The position numbers were made by a program, and so were the translations under genes. The notes under the pieces were generated by a model, which did not search any database, had not been told where the DNA came from, and was given only the letters and a program-made list of their open reading frames with translations. From NCBI GenBank assembly GCA_944323165.1, contig CALURK010000008.1, forward strand, positions 34,739 to 98,738: a DNA stretch of 64,000 bases, read 5' to 3'. Of the stretch, positions 8,717 to 19,020 are shown piece after piece (positions within the stretch are counted from its first letter, which is position 1; each line of letters opens with the position of its first letter). The DNA comes from Candidatus Gastranaerophilales bacterium (GTDB lineage: Bacteria; Cyanobacteriota; Vampirovibrionia; Gastranaerophilales; Gastranaerophilaceae).

Positions 8717-8752
8717 AAAGCGGGCGAAGCTTAAGCTTCGCCCGCTTTTCTT
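8717..8752 (+). terminator. Strong terminator after the tagged hypothetical
   Basis: A 16-bp perfect palindromic stem (8717-8732 with 8733-8748) rich in GC, ending in tttt-c-tttt. Confidence 0.92.
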
Positions 8753-8767
8753 TTAATTTATTTCTGG

Positions 8768-8780
8768 TATCATGTTTGTA
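8768..8780 (+). promoter_or_regulatory. Extended -10 promoter placing transcription start at the histidine-kinase ATG
   Basis: A tgg-tatcat extended -10 (tatcat at 8768-8773) lies six bases before ATG at 8780. The expected +1 falls on or next to the A of the start codon and no Shine-Dalgarno is present, so a leaderless mRNA is likely. Confidence 0.55.
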
Positions 8781-10792
8781 TGACAAAGTTTTTGTTAATA
8801 AGCGAGGATAGCGAAAAAGAGGGTATCGTAAGGGAGGTTTTTCCGTCTGATGAAGTTCTTGTCTCTACTGACCAGACTTTGATTTTCGATATCTTAAAAG
8901 TCGAAGAGCCTGATATTGTTTTGGTTGATGGGGATATCTCTTCTCTTGATTTAAAATCGCTTTGCCGAAAAATTAAACAATACCCTGTCGTTATTTTATT
9001 AATCTTAGGTGAAAAAGAACTTACAAAAGATGTTATGCACAATGCTAATCTTTTTATCAAGACTCCGATTGATAAAAAACTTCTTTCCGCAACTGTGGAT
9101 TCCAGTTTAAAAACCAGACATTCGCTTCTAAAGATGGCAAAATCCAATCAAGAACTCGCAAGGAGCTTGTATCAGTTAAATGTTTTGTATAATACAAGTT
9201 CTCAACTGGCTGGAACTCTTGACAAGGATGCGCTTATTAAGATTATGATAGACGGGATTGAAAAGTCTTTAAACTTTGAATTATCGTGTACTTTAATGTT
9301 TCGCTCGGAGCGTGAGCCGGTTTTAATAATAAATTCGCTTTACAAAATTTCGGACAGGCTTCTTGAAGCTCTGAAACTTCGTGCAATTTTGAGTTATAAA
9401 TCTTTGCTTGAGGATCCTCCTGTTGATATTAAGATTGGGAATTTGAAAATCGAAAAAAATATTAAGCATAATATTCAGGAGTATGATTTTTCAGTTCTAA
9501 GATTTGATAATATGTTTGCTCCGATAACTCTAAATGATGAGTTTTTCGGGTTTACGGAAATATATAGAGAAAAACCTTTTACAACAGAAGATGCAACTTG
9601 TTTCCAAACTCTTGTTCAACAAGTTACAATACCGCTTCAGAGCGCATCTTTTACTCAAGAATTAAAAGCAACAAACAGGAAATTACAAAAACTTGAGAGG
9701 TTAAAATCCGAATTTATATCGATAGTTTCGCACGAATTAAGAACTCCGCTTACTGCTATAAAAAATGCGATGGATATTATTCTTAGCGGAAAAGCAGGCG
9801 AAATGACGGAAAATATCGAGAAATTTGTTTCTATGGGCAAAAGAAATGCAATAAGGTTATCCGGAATTATTAATGATTTATTGGATATTTCCAAAATTGA
9901 AGCAGGAAAAATGGATTTCAAATTTGAGCTTATACATATCGAACCTGTTATAGAATATGTGAAAAATAACCTTTCAGAGGTTGCGAAGGAGAAAAATCTG
10001 GAGATAAAGTATACCTCTTCAGGAGAAGATGTTGAGGTTTATGCGGATTCAAACAGATTGGAGCAAGTTTTAACCAATTTGGTTTCAAATGCTATTAAAT
10101 TCACGCCTGATGCCGGTACAATAGAGATTACGTCCAAGGTGGTAAACGCAAGAGAATTACAGTATGATCACTGTTTTGAAGATGATATAAAGAAACTTCA
10201 GGGAAATTATTTGCTTGTTTGCGTAGAGGACCACGGTATCGGTATTGAAAGAAAAGATTTGAACCATGTATTTGATAAATTTGCACAAATAGAGAATTCC
10301 CTGTCAAGAAAAGTTGGCGGCTCAGGTTTGGGTTTACCAATTGCAAGACAGCTTATGGAATCTCATAACGGAGCTATTTGGTGCGATAGTGAAATCAATA
10401 AAGGTTCAAAATTCTATTTTGTAATCCCTATAGCAAATGACAAATCAAATTTCCTTATGATAAGAAAACAACTTGCGCAAAAAGCTCGTTCTAACGGTTC
10501 AACAATAGCAGTAATAAAGATAAAATCTACAAATGAAGTTATTGAAAACTTGCTAAGAGAAAATAATTTATTAAACAAAACGTATATGACAAATTCTCTA
10601 ATTGAGAAAGAAGGTGCCATGACTACGCTATCATTAGTTTTGGTAGATGGAGATAAGCCTTCAGCAGAGTTTTTGAAAAAGAAAATAGATTCTGTAATCG
10701 AGCAGAATAAAGATTTGTATGGCGAATGTGATATAATGTATTCATACGATATTGAAGGAGATACACATGAAAAAGATTCTTATAGTGGATGA
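8780..10792 (+). CDS. Cytoplasmic sensor histidine kinase (pseudo-receiver, GAF, HisKA, HATPase)
   Basis: 670 residues without membrane segments. Residues 1-105 look like a receiver-like domain (VLVDGD with Asp50, FIKTP with Lys94) that has lost the N-terminal acidic pair. A GAF-like region spans about 120-290. HisKA follows, with phospho-acceptor His318 in SHELRTP, then an HATPase with N box LVSNAIKFTP, G1 DHGIGI and G2 GGSGLGL. An uncommon extra domain of about 115 residues follows the kinase core (556-670), with no motif I recognise. It overlaps the response-regulator gene by 26 bases, so the two are translationally coupled. The signal is probably intracellular. Confidence 0.9.
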   Translation: MTKFLLISEDSEKEGIVREVFPSDEVLVSTDQTLIFDILKVEEPDIVLVDGDISSLDLKSLCRKIKQYPVVILLILGEKELTKDVMHNANLFIKTPIDKKLLSATVDSSLKTRHSLLKMAKSNQELARSLYQLNVLYNTSSQLAGTLDKDALIKIMIDGIEKSLNFELSCTLMFRSEREPVLIINSLYKISDRLLEALKLRAILSYKSLLEDPPVDIKIGNLKIEKNIKHNIQEYDFSVLRFDNMFAPITLNDEFFGFTEIYREKPFTTEDATCFQTLVQQVTIPLQSASFTQELKATNRKLQKLERLKSEFISIVSHELRTPLTAIKNAMDIILSGKAGEMTENIEKFVSMGKRNAIRLSGIINDLLDISKIEAGKMDFKFELIHIEPVIEYVKNNLSEVAKEKNLEIKYTSSGEDVEVYADSNRLEQVLTNLVSNAIKFTPDAGTIEITSKVVNARELQYDHCFEDDIKKLQGNYLLVCVEDHGIGIERKDLNHVFDKFAQIENSLSRKVGGSGLGLPIARQLMESHNGAIWCDSEINKGSKFYFVIPIANDKSNFLMIRKQLAQKARSNGSTIAVIKIKSTNEVIENLLRENNLLNKTYMTNSLIEKEGAMTTLSLVLVDGDKPSAEFLKKKIDSVIEQNKDLYGECDIMYSYDIEGDTHEKDSYSG

Positions 10793-11135
10793 CGAACAGG
10801 ACATAGTAGAAAGTCTTAAGTTTGTGCTAGAGGTATCAGGTTATGTGTGTTATACCGCATATAACGGAGAGGACGGTTTAAGGTTGGCAAAAGAAATTAT
10901 GCCTGATTTGATAATTCTTGACGTTATGATGCCGAAAATTAACGGTTATAAAATTAGCAGACTTTTAAAATATGACAGCAAATATAAGGATATTCCTATA
11001 ATCATGGTAACTGCCCGTTCTCAGTTGGAGGACAAAATGATAGGCGAAGAAACGGGTGCTGATGAATATATTACAAAGCCTTTTGAACTTGATCAAATTG
11101 TAAAAAAAGTTGGCGAGTATTTGGGTGAAGGTTAA
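10767..11135 (+). CDS. CheY-like single-domain response regulator
   Basis: 122 residues, one receiver domain and no output domain. It has the acidic pair in VDDEQD (Asp8, Asp9), phospho-acceptor Asp52 in LILDVMMPKINGY, Thr82 in MVTAR and Lys104 in ITKPF, all intact. The start at 10767 has a clear gaaggag site six bases upstream; a TTG at 10752 is upstream of that site and rejected. The gene lies inside the end of the kinase gene and five bases before a PilB/GspE-like gene. It probably takes phosphate from the kinase and acts through protein binding, possibly on the ATPase next door. Confidence 0.93.
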   Translation: MKKILIVDDEQDIVESLKFVLEVSGYVCYTAYNGEDGLRLAKEIMPDLIILDVMMPKINGYKISRLLKYDSKYKDIPIIMVTARSQLEDKMIGEETGADEYITKPFELDQIVKKVGEYLGEG

Positions 11136-11140
11136 AAAGA

Positions 11141-12526
11141 ATGGAAACCATTACAAATAAAACACTGGAAAAATTAAAATATGAACTTGTAAGAGATGGC
11201 GTAGTTTCTTATGAAACGTTAGAGAAAGCCGAAGAGCTTGCAAATGTTCAGCGTATAAATATTGGTCAGGCACTCATTAATTCAGGAATTTTGGGTGAGG
11301 ATAAGCTGTTAAAATTTTTGGAAAGCAAACTCCATATTCCGTATGTAAACTTGGAGGATTATGAACCTGATCCTAAGTGTTTTAAATTTGTTTCATTTGC
11401 AGATGCAAGAAGATACAGGATTATACCTTTATTTAAGATAGAAGATGTTTTGACTGTAGCGATGGCAGATCCGTTGGATTTGTTTGCAATAGATAAAATT
11501 ATTGAAACGGCAGAATGCTCTATAGAACCAGTTATCGCATCCGAGCACAGCATTGTTAAAAAAATTGACGAATATTATAAAGTTGCGGATACCGTAGATA
11601 GTATTACTCTGACTTCCGATGAGGATGAGGAATTTGATTGGACGGAAGAACTTCATAAAGAGGAAGCCGGAGAAGAACATATCCAGCATGTTATAAGAGC
11701 TATATTAAAACAGGCTATTATAGAAGATGTACACGAATTAAACTTTGAACAAACAGAAGAAGGTTTGAAAGTTGTTTTCAAGAAAAATGGAGAACCTTCT
11801 GATAAGGGAACAATTCCTGCAATTTTAAATTCAGCGTTTGTTTCTAAACTCAAAACACTTTCCAATTTGGACGCGTCAGTATGTGAAATTCCTCAGTTAG
11901 GCAAATTGTGCTTTAAGGTAGAAAATTCAATGTTAATTGCATCAGTTTCGTCATTTCCTACAATTATGGGAGAGAGAATTTCTTTAAAGATTTATAAACC
12001 GCCGAAGAGCTTGGATAAAATTATCACTGATGAAAAGCAGAGAAATATAATGTTGCAAGCGGTTGAACATCCGGGAATAATTCTTGTTTGCGGCTCACCT
12101 CTCAGCGGAAAAACTCATATTATATATTCGTTGCTTATGGAGATTTCTCAGTCAAAAAAGAATATCATGACAATAGAATCTATTGCAAAATATGAGTTAA
12201 AAGGTGTTAATCAGTGTGAATTGAACGAGAATGTCGGCTTTAATATGGATAAAGCTCTTAAATACGTTGAGTTTCAATCTCCTGATGTAATTTATCTTGA
12301 AGGGGTTAAAACACGAGATGCCTTTGAATTTATGTCAGAATTATTTTATAGCGATAAGACTGTGATAACCGAATTTATGGCAAATAATATGACAGATTTG
12401 AGGCAAAAGCTCGCGTTTGAAGATTTTCAATCTTTTAAATCTTTGATAACCTGCCTTGTATTTATCCATTCAAAAGAAAGCATAGAAGTTTTTGATAAAG
12501 AGACTTTGCAAAAATATTTGGCTTAG
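11141..12526 (+). CDS. Degenerate PilB/GspE-type ATPase with MshEN-like N-terminus
   Basis: 461 residues. The N-terminus (about 15-145) matches the T2SSE-N/MshEN region of PilB and GspE (IGQALINSGILGEDKLLKFLESKLHIPYVNL, then RYRIIPLFKIEDVLTVAMADP). MshEN domains in some homologues bind cyclic-di-GMP. The ATPase half keeps a Walker A, GSPLSGKTH (318-326), and a Walker-B-like PDVIYLEGVKTRDAFEF (381-397). The Asp box is altered to TIESIAKYE, the His box is lost (VITEFMANNM in place of LSTLHTNDA), and the zinc tetracysteine is absent. It is therefore probably a regulatory or inactive pilus-ATPase relative. It forms one operon with the kinase and CheY-like genes. Confidence 0.82.
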   Translation: METITNKTLEKLKYELVRDGVVSYETLEKAEELANVQRINIGQALINSGILGEDKLLKFLESKLHIPYVNLEDYEPDPKCFKFVSFADARRYRIIPLFKIEDVLTVAMADPLDLFAIDKIIETAECSIEPVIASEHSIVKKIDEYYKVADTVDSITLTSDEDEEFDWTEELHKEEAGEEHIQHVIRAILKQAIIEDVHELNFEQTEEGLKVVFKKNGEPSDKGTIPAILNSAFVSKLKTLSNLDASVCEIPQLGKLCFKVENSMLIASVSSFPTIMGERISLKIYKPPKSLDKIITDEKQRNIMLQAVEHPGIILVCGSPLSGKTHIIYSLLMEISQSKKNIMTIESIAKYELKGVNQCELNENVGFNMDKALKYVEFQSPDVIYLEGVKTRDAFEFMSELFYSDKTVITEFMANNMTDLRQKLAFEDFQSFKSLITCLVFIHSKESIEVFDKETLQKYLA

Positions 12527-14764
12527 TTATTCTCTTGTCATAGAAAGTAAAATTTCTTGCGGAATGTATGTGTTTTTAACACCGGAATCAGTATTTGCAA
12601 GGAAAAATTCTACAGTTTCACCCGATTGAATACCCAGTTTTTCAAACGGGATAGAAATGTCTATGACGTCTTCGTAAACTATTTTTATGTCTTCAGGGTT
12701 ATCAAGAGTCCACATATTCGGATGCAATACGGCTGTTAATCTTGGCGGATAGAGAGTATCGCTAATAAGTGTTAAAGTGATTTCGTGCTCAAATTTTTCG
12801 AGCAAAATAGGATAAGGATTATCAGTTTTACTGATTAATCTTATATAAGCTCTATTGCCTATTCTGGTTGCGTTTCTGGTATATATATAAAATTGGTTAA
12901 TTCTGTCGATGAAACTAATTTCACCAGAACCTTTGTTAACGTGCAGTCTAAAATAAATATTATTTTTGTCACATCCGAAAAGAATTTTATCAACATTTTT
13001 ATTTTCTCTGAATACGGGGCCGTCAATCAAAGTCATAGATCCTGCATTATACCAGTCGTCATAACTGCTGTTAAGCCCGTCCATTGTAGGAGTTATACTT
13101 CTTTTAGGATGTTTAAAAGGTACTTCCAATGTTGTTATAAGCGTTTGGTCTAAATATTCAGGATAAGTCTTGTTAAGTACAATATAGACGTTTTTAAGTC
13201 GTTCCCTGAACATATAGTCAAAAACAAAGTCCTGACCTGAATTGTTAGGCTCTCCATACCACCAGAACCAGTCACTGCCTTCTGCAATAAGGAGTTCTCT
13301 CCTTGCGTATTTGATATTTGGATTGTCAGGATTTTCCTTTACAAAACTGTCAAAATCATCTTTAGTTTTCTTTAAATATGCCCAGGCTTTGTTTTTTTCA
13401 GGCTCACCAATCCAGAATTGGAAAGTTTTATCTATCCAAGAGCCGGAATGAATTTTTTTAAGATTTTTCTTGTGCTTATCGTTTTCTATGTATTCGCTAA
13501 TTAAAACTGTTTCTAAAGTGTTGTCATTTTCGATTAGAGAATAAATATTTTCTAAGAAATCTCTTCCGTCATTCTGGTAATTTTCCCAGCAGTTTTCGCT
13601 GTCTGAGGCTATCGTAAGCAAATGTTTTTCATCGGGAGAAACAAGCAGTTTGTTTTGTATAATTTTAATTTTTTCATACAAATCTCCCGCTGCCATTTTA
13701 GGGTTAATTCCTGCGTATTCAAAATTTATTAAATTAGGAATAGAACGATCTCGGAATATAATATCAATATTAGAGTCCTTTGTTTCGTAGTTGTAAACCT
13801 TTAAAAGATGGTAAGGATCATTTAAATTCCCCTTGAAATCCCTTACAAAATCAAAATTAATTGAGCTAGACAGAATTCCTTCATCAGAAATTGTCCATTT
13901 AATCCCTTCTTTAGCTAAAAGATTAAGCGTTTTTGGTCCTAAACATAATTCAGGCGGCCACATTCCTTTTGGTCTAACGCCAAAAATTTCTTCAATTCTA
14001 TCCAATGCAATTTTAATTTGATATTTAGCATCTTCAAGCATACCTAAAGTTTGAGGCAGTCCTTCTGTAGTAATTACAGATTTAGTTGAAGCTTTCAGAT
14101 CTAACAATATCGGCAAAATTGCGTGATAATAAGGACTTGTAGTTAATTCAATTCGTCCAGTTTGAATATATTTTTTATAAGTTGGAATAATTTCCCTTAT
14201 AATTTGTTTTTGGATATCAATAATTTCTTTTCTATCTTCAGTGGTGTAACCAGTTTGTTTATCCCACAACTCTTTTAACCTTGGGTATCTTTCAAAATGA
14301 ACAGGATCAATCCAAACCAGATTGAATAAAGCCATCAGATCAGAAAGTTCTTGTAAAGAGAAATCATTAATATCAACTGTATCTTTTGCAAATCTTTTTT
14401 GGAAGAGATTTTTATAAGTTTCACTCCTATAAATCATAGTTTCATATTTAGAGCTAAAAAAGTTGTTAATAATAAACGCTTTTTCTTCATCAGTAAGATT
14501 TTCGGTATCCGAAACTGTAAGTTCAGAATGAATGTCGTGATATCCTGCTTCTGAATAATCAATAATAGCGTCAAGAAGAGCGGGAACAATATTGAAGTTG
14601 AGTTTTAATTTCGGAAATTTTTCCAGAATTAAAACCATATCCAAATAATCTTTAACGGCGTGCAATCTAACCCAAGGCATAAGATATGTGCCTTCTAGTT
14701 CATAAACCGGTTGATGCATATGCCAATAAATAGCAAGCGAAAGTTTCTTTAAACGCTTATTCAT
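12527..14764 (-). CDS. GH57 family glycoside hydrolase / alpha-glucan enzyme
   Basis: 745 residues from the chosen ATG. GH57 regions are present in order: HMHQPVYE near the N-terminus (region 1), a GMWPPELCLGPK segment that carries the presumed nucleophile Glu (region 3), KWTISDEGIL, and SDSENCWENY with the presumed acid/base Asp (region 4). The last 200 residues form a beta-rich domain like those accompanying large GH57 amylases. No signal peptide, so cytoplasmic action on glycogen or maltodextrin is likely, consistent with glgA and a second GT5 protein in the window. Amylase, 4-alpha-glucanotransferase and branching activity cannot be told apart. The end abuts the convergent PilB-like gene with no spacer. 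Confidence 0.87.
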   Translation of the reverse strand: MNKRLKKLSLAIYWHMHQPVYELEGTYLMPWVRLHAVKDYLDMVLILEKFPKLKLNFNIVPALLDAIIDYSEAGYHDIHSELTVSDTENLTDEEKAFIINNFFSSKYETMIYRSETYKNLFQKRFAKDTVDINDFSLQELSDLMALFNLVWIDPVHFERYPRLKELWDKQTGYTTEDRKEIIDIQKQIIREIIPTYKKYIQTGRIELTTSPYYHAILPILLDLKASTKSVITTEGLPQTLGMLEDAKYQIKIALDRIEEIFGVRPKGMWPPELCLGPKTLNLLAKEGIKWTISDEGILSSSINFDFVRDFKGNLNDPYHLLKVYNYETKDSNIDIIFRDRSIPNLINFEYAGINPKMAAGDLYEKIKIIQNKLLVSPDEKHLLTIASDSENCWENYQNDGRDFLENIYSLIENDNTLETVLISEYIENDKHKKNLKKIHSGSWIDKTFQFWIGEPEKNKAWAYLKKTKDDFDSFVKENPDNPNIKYARRELLIAEGSDWFWWYGEPNNSGQDFVFDYMFRERLKNVYIVLNKTYPEYLDQTLITTLEVPFKHPKRSITPTMDGLNSSYDDWYNAGSMTLIDGPVFRENKNVDKILFGCDKNNIYFRLHVNKGSGEISFIDRINQFYIYTRNATRIGNRAYIRLISKTDNPYPILLEKFEHEITLTLISDTLYPPRLTAVLHPNMWTLDNPEDIKIVYEDVIDISIPFEKLGIQSGETVEFFLANTDSGVKNTYIPQEILLSMTRE

Positions 14765-14773
14765 ACATAAATG

Positions 14774-14802
14774 AGTATACAAGAAATTACAAATGTTATC
14801 AA
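14774..14802 (-). promoter_or_regulatory. Promoter of the GH57 gene with almost no leader
   Basis: On the minus strand: ttgata (14797-14802), a 17-base spacer, tatact (14774-14779). The start ATG (14764) is nine bases beyond, so the mRNA leader would be about two to four bases. This excludes the upstream in-frame TTG at 14782. No Shine-Dalgarno is seen. Confidence 0.65.
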
Positions 14803-14906
14803 TAAAAACTTTAGATTAATGAAATATTAAAATTTCCTTAATTTTTTAATAAATTTTTCAAATCTATTATATAAATATAATTGTTAGTAAATAGGAGGAT
14901 TATATT

Positions 14907-15194
14907 ATGGCATTAAAACCATTACAAGACAGAATCGTAATTAAGGTAATAGAAGATACAGAACAAACATCAGGCGGAATCTTTATTCCTGATAGTGCAA
15001 AAGAAAAACCTCAAAAGGGTGAAGTAGTAGCCGTAGGAGAAGGTAAAGTTGGTGAAAACGGTGAAAGAGAACCAATGGATGTAAAAGTAGGCGATGTTGT
15101 TTTATATGCAAAATATGCAGGAACAGATGTAAAGATGGACGGAGTAGAATACAAAATTTTGTCAATCAAAGATGCTCTTGCAATAGTTGAGTAA
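14907..15194 (+). CDS. groS: Co-chaperonin GroES
   Basis: 95 residues, full length for the family. It begins [14 protein letters not shown], has the mobile loop [28 protein letters not shown] and ends with [17 protein letters not shown]. It forms the lid of the GroEL folding chamber in the cytoplasm. A strong aggagg ribosome site precedes ATG. It lies 25 bases upstream of groEL in the usual operon. No CIRCE palindrome (TTAGCACTC-N9-GAGTGCTAA) is seen in the 142 bases upstream, so HrcA-type control is not evident. Confidence 0.97.
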   Translation: MALKPLQDRIVIKVIEDTEQTSGGIFIPDSAKEKPQKGEVVAVGEGKVGENGEREPMDVKVGDVVLYAKYAGTDVKMDGVEYKILSIKDALAIVE

Positions 15195-15216
15195 AGATTT
15201 GAAAAGGAGAATATAA

Positions 15217-16869
<1,653 letters not shown>

Positions 16870-16896
16870 TAGTCGCTCATTTTTAGTATAGAATTA

Positions 16897-16937
16897 ATCG
16901 CGTCAAAAACATTTATGTTTTTGACGCGATTTCTTAT
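16897..16937 (+). terminator. Terminator of the groES-groEL operon
   Basis: A 16-bp perfect stem (16897-16912 with 16915-16930), a two-base loop and a T-rich tail. It may also stop transcription of the convergent glycosyltransferase gene. Confidence 0.92.
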
Positions 16938-16950
16938 TATATTAATCTTA

Positions 16951-18762
16951 TTATATTAAGTTGTATATTTGGTTGTATCGTTCAATAATTTTAAATGACC
17001 AGCTGGAATCATAATTCATTGCATTTTTTATAAGTAAATTCCAACTACCCTGATTTTGGTTGTATAAATTAATAGCTTTAATTGTTGTTGTATAGAAGTT
17101 ATTAAATTCGTCCAGCCCGTCATTATCCTGAGTTTTAAACCCGCATCCGTTAGTAATGTCTTCAAATATATCCGGAATAGTATCATTATAAATTCCTTTT
17201 TTAGTAGCAACAGGAATGCAACCGTATTTCATTGCCAGGTAGTGTTCATATCCGCAAGGGTTTTTCTTTGCCGGCAGTAAGGTTAAATCGGATGCTGCAT
17301 AAAACTGAGGTAAGTTCAATTCTCCATCAATGAACATCCATCTTCCGTCCAGACCTTTATTTTTTTCAAGATATTCAATCCAGGATACAATATGTGGGTT
17401 ATTCAGTCCATTTGGTATGTTAACGATTATTTGAACATTGTTATGTTTTACCAAAAGATTAAGTAATGTGGTTAATCCAATATCGCCGCCGGTAGAAAAA
17501 ATATCAGGGGAAAATTTGTTGAATATCAAGGGTGCTTCTATTGTTGAATCTAAAAATCCTCTAATCGTATAATCTTTATTTACAAACATTTTAGACGTTA
17601 TAAAGTTTATTTTTATCCTTGCACTAGAAAACTCTTTGATAAGGTATTTTTTATTTTTATCTCTATAATCTCTAAAGTTTTCGGAAGTAAATTCTTGAAA
17701 AATTTTCCCGTTGTTGTTATTAAGTCCGTATGAAACGTATGTACTCTTGTTTTTTGTGCTAAACAAGGTGTTATAAATTCCTCCTGAGATTTCAGGTTTA
17801 GTAAGAACATCTTTGTGGTATTTTTGCGAAATAACAGCCCAGCAGTTTGCTTTTTTAATTGTGTAAGCAATAAGATTATATGAGGAATTATCCTCTATCA
17901 TCATTTGCGGGAAGAGTTTTCTAATTTGTGTATTAAGCTTTTTAATTTCATCATTTTGGTTGGATTTCAACAGAGAAAAATTATGGTAGACAAAATCCAA
18001 TACATCTTGGGCATTTTCTTTACTCTTTGGCATTGCACAAATAGACGTTAAGCATTTTTTTATGATTTTATTTTTGAAGAGTTTTTTTAGATTTTTTTTA
18101 TCTGCAAGATTAATTGCAGCCCAAAAAGGATCTATTTTTTGGCTTTCAAAGTCACTAAAATCATGTACAATTTGTACGATTTTTATATTGTGAGGAAATT
18201 GTTGCTCAAACTCGCTTCCGAGAAAGAATGGTAGATTATCGGAATGGACGATGCTCGGTGCGACAATTTTAATTATTTGTCTGACAGCTTTCATAAAAGG
18301 AACAAGAAACTCAAATTCTGAGAAATCTTTTCCAACAAAAGTTTTTGAATAGAGTCCGAAAATTTCTACATGTTCCTTGTCATTATAGGTTTTATAAAGA
18401 GATGCAGAATGTATTTTATTTTGAAAAAAGAAATTAACATTTAATCCGGTATTTTTGTATCCGTCAATATTTTCAATTGGTTGAATTATTTTTATGTTTT
18501 TATCGGGGTATTGTTTTCTGAATGCTGATACAAAATCCAATGGCGGAGGTGAAGTTGTGAGATAGAGAATATTTTTAAAAGAACAGTCTTTGTTTTTGCG
18601 AAAGAGATTTGGGTATTTTCGTCTAAAGTAGCGAAAATACACTCTAATGTAATATATAAGTTGGCTGTTTTTAGAGTTGTCTTCTGTAAATTCATTATCA
18701 GAAGAATTATATATAATATCTAGTTCTTCCAAATGATTTTTTTTCTCACAATTTTCTTCCAT
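16951..18762 (-). CDS. Diverged glycogen/starch-synthase-like (GT5-type) glycosyltransferase
   Basis: 603 residues. The C-terminal half follows the GT5 GT-B fold: SYGLNNNNGKIF (counterpart of the VNGIDYDVFNP segment in GlgA), FSTGGDIGLTTLLNLL, and the donor-site stretch LTLLPAKKNPCGYEHYLAMKYGCIPVATKKGIYNDTI, which parallels [22 protein letters not shown] in the window's own GlgA (48517-49956). The N-terminal K-x-G-G-L motif that binds ADP-glucose in GlgA is not found. An extra N-terminal region of about 75 charged residues precedes the fold. It may use another donor or serve a regulatory role. It is transcribed alone, convergent to groEL. Confidence 0.75.
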   Translation of the reverse strand: MEENCEKKNHLEELDIIYNSSDNEFTEDNSKNSQLIYYIRVYFRYFRRKYPNLFRKNKDCSFKNILYLTTSPPPLDFVSAFRKQYPDKNIKIIQPIENIDGYKNTGLNVNFFFQNKIHSASLYKTYNDKEHVEIFGLYSKTFVGKDFSEFEFLVPFMKAVRQIIKIVAPSIVHSDNLPFFLGSEFEQQFPHNIKIVQIVHDFSDFESQKIDPFWAAINLADKKNLKKLFKNKIIKKCLTSICAMPKSKENAQDVLDFVYHNFSLLKSNQNDEIKKLNTQIRKLFPQMMIEDNSSYNLIAYTIKKANCWAVISQKYHKDVLTKPEISGGIYNTLFSTKNKSTYVSYGLNNNNGKIFQEFTSENFRDYRDKNKKYLIKEFSSARIKINFITSKMFVNKDYTIRGFLDSTIEAPLIFNKFSPDIFSTGGDIGLTTLLNLLVKHNNVQIIVNIPNGLNNPHIVSWIEYLEKNKGLDGRWMFIDGELNLPQFYAASDLTLLPAKKNPCGYEHYLAMKYGCIPVATKKGIYNDTIPDIFEDITNGCGFKTQDNDGLDEFNNFYTTTIKAINLYNQNQGSWNLLIKNAMNYDSSWSFKIIERYNQIYNLI

Positions 18763-18807
18763 ATATTCTCAGAGTATTATAAAAAATGACATAGTTCAAG
18801 TCAACTA

Positions 18808-18837
18808 TTGACAGCACACAATAAAAAGTTGTATACT
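18808..18837 (+). promoter_or_regulatory. Strong promoter of an attenuator-like leader
   Basis: A perfect ttgaca (18808-18813), an 18-base spacer and tatact (18832-18837). The +1 is expected near 18844. Confidence 0.75.
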
Positions 18838-18845
18838 TTGAAGCA

Positions 18846-18914
18846 ATGAACAATATCTATATTACAAACAATACATCCTCCAATTGCTCCAAGTTTCTAT
18901 CGGGACTTGAGTGA
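18846..18914 (+). CDS. Possible 22-residue leader peptide
   Basis: A short open frame begins at the expected 5' end of the leader RNA: ATG at 18846, TGA at 18912-18914. The peptide (MNNIYITNNTSSNCSK then FLSGLE) is rich in Asn, Ser and Thr. Its last codons overlap cgggactt (18901-18908), which can pair with the left arm of the terminator. No Shine-Dalgarno is present and the start lies at or near +1, so it would be translated only as a leaderless message. Speculative. Confidence 0.3.
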   Translation: MNNIYITNNTSSNCSKFLSGLE

Positions 18915-18990
18915 TTTTGGTGTGTAGTTTTTGTAAGTAACCAAATTTATAAACAAAAAAAGTCCCGTATGTAATGCGGGGCTTTTTTGT
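18901..18990 (+). promoter_or_regulatory. Attenuator-like alternative hairpins with intrinsic terminator
   Basis: A terminator stem pairs 18956-18967 with 18977-18988 (12 bp, one G-U, ending in six Ts). The left arm aagtcccg (18960-18967) is also a perfect 8-bp complement of cgggactt at 18901-18908, so an upstream segment could act as an antiterminator. The next gene starts at 19021 with its own ribosome site. This geometry fits a transcription attenuator or a small terminated RNA. It matches no riboswitch class I know. Confidence 0.6.
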
Positions 18991-19020
18991 TGTGTATGAA
19001 CGACTTGGAAAGGACGATTA

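Noticed and set aside
12527..14764. Upstream TTG start at 14782 for the GH57 gene
   Set aside because: It lies in the promoter, upstream of the predicted transcription start.
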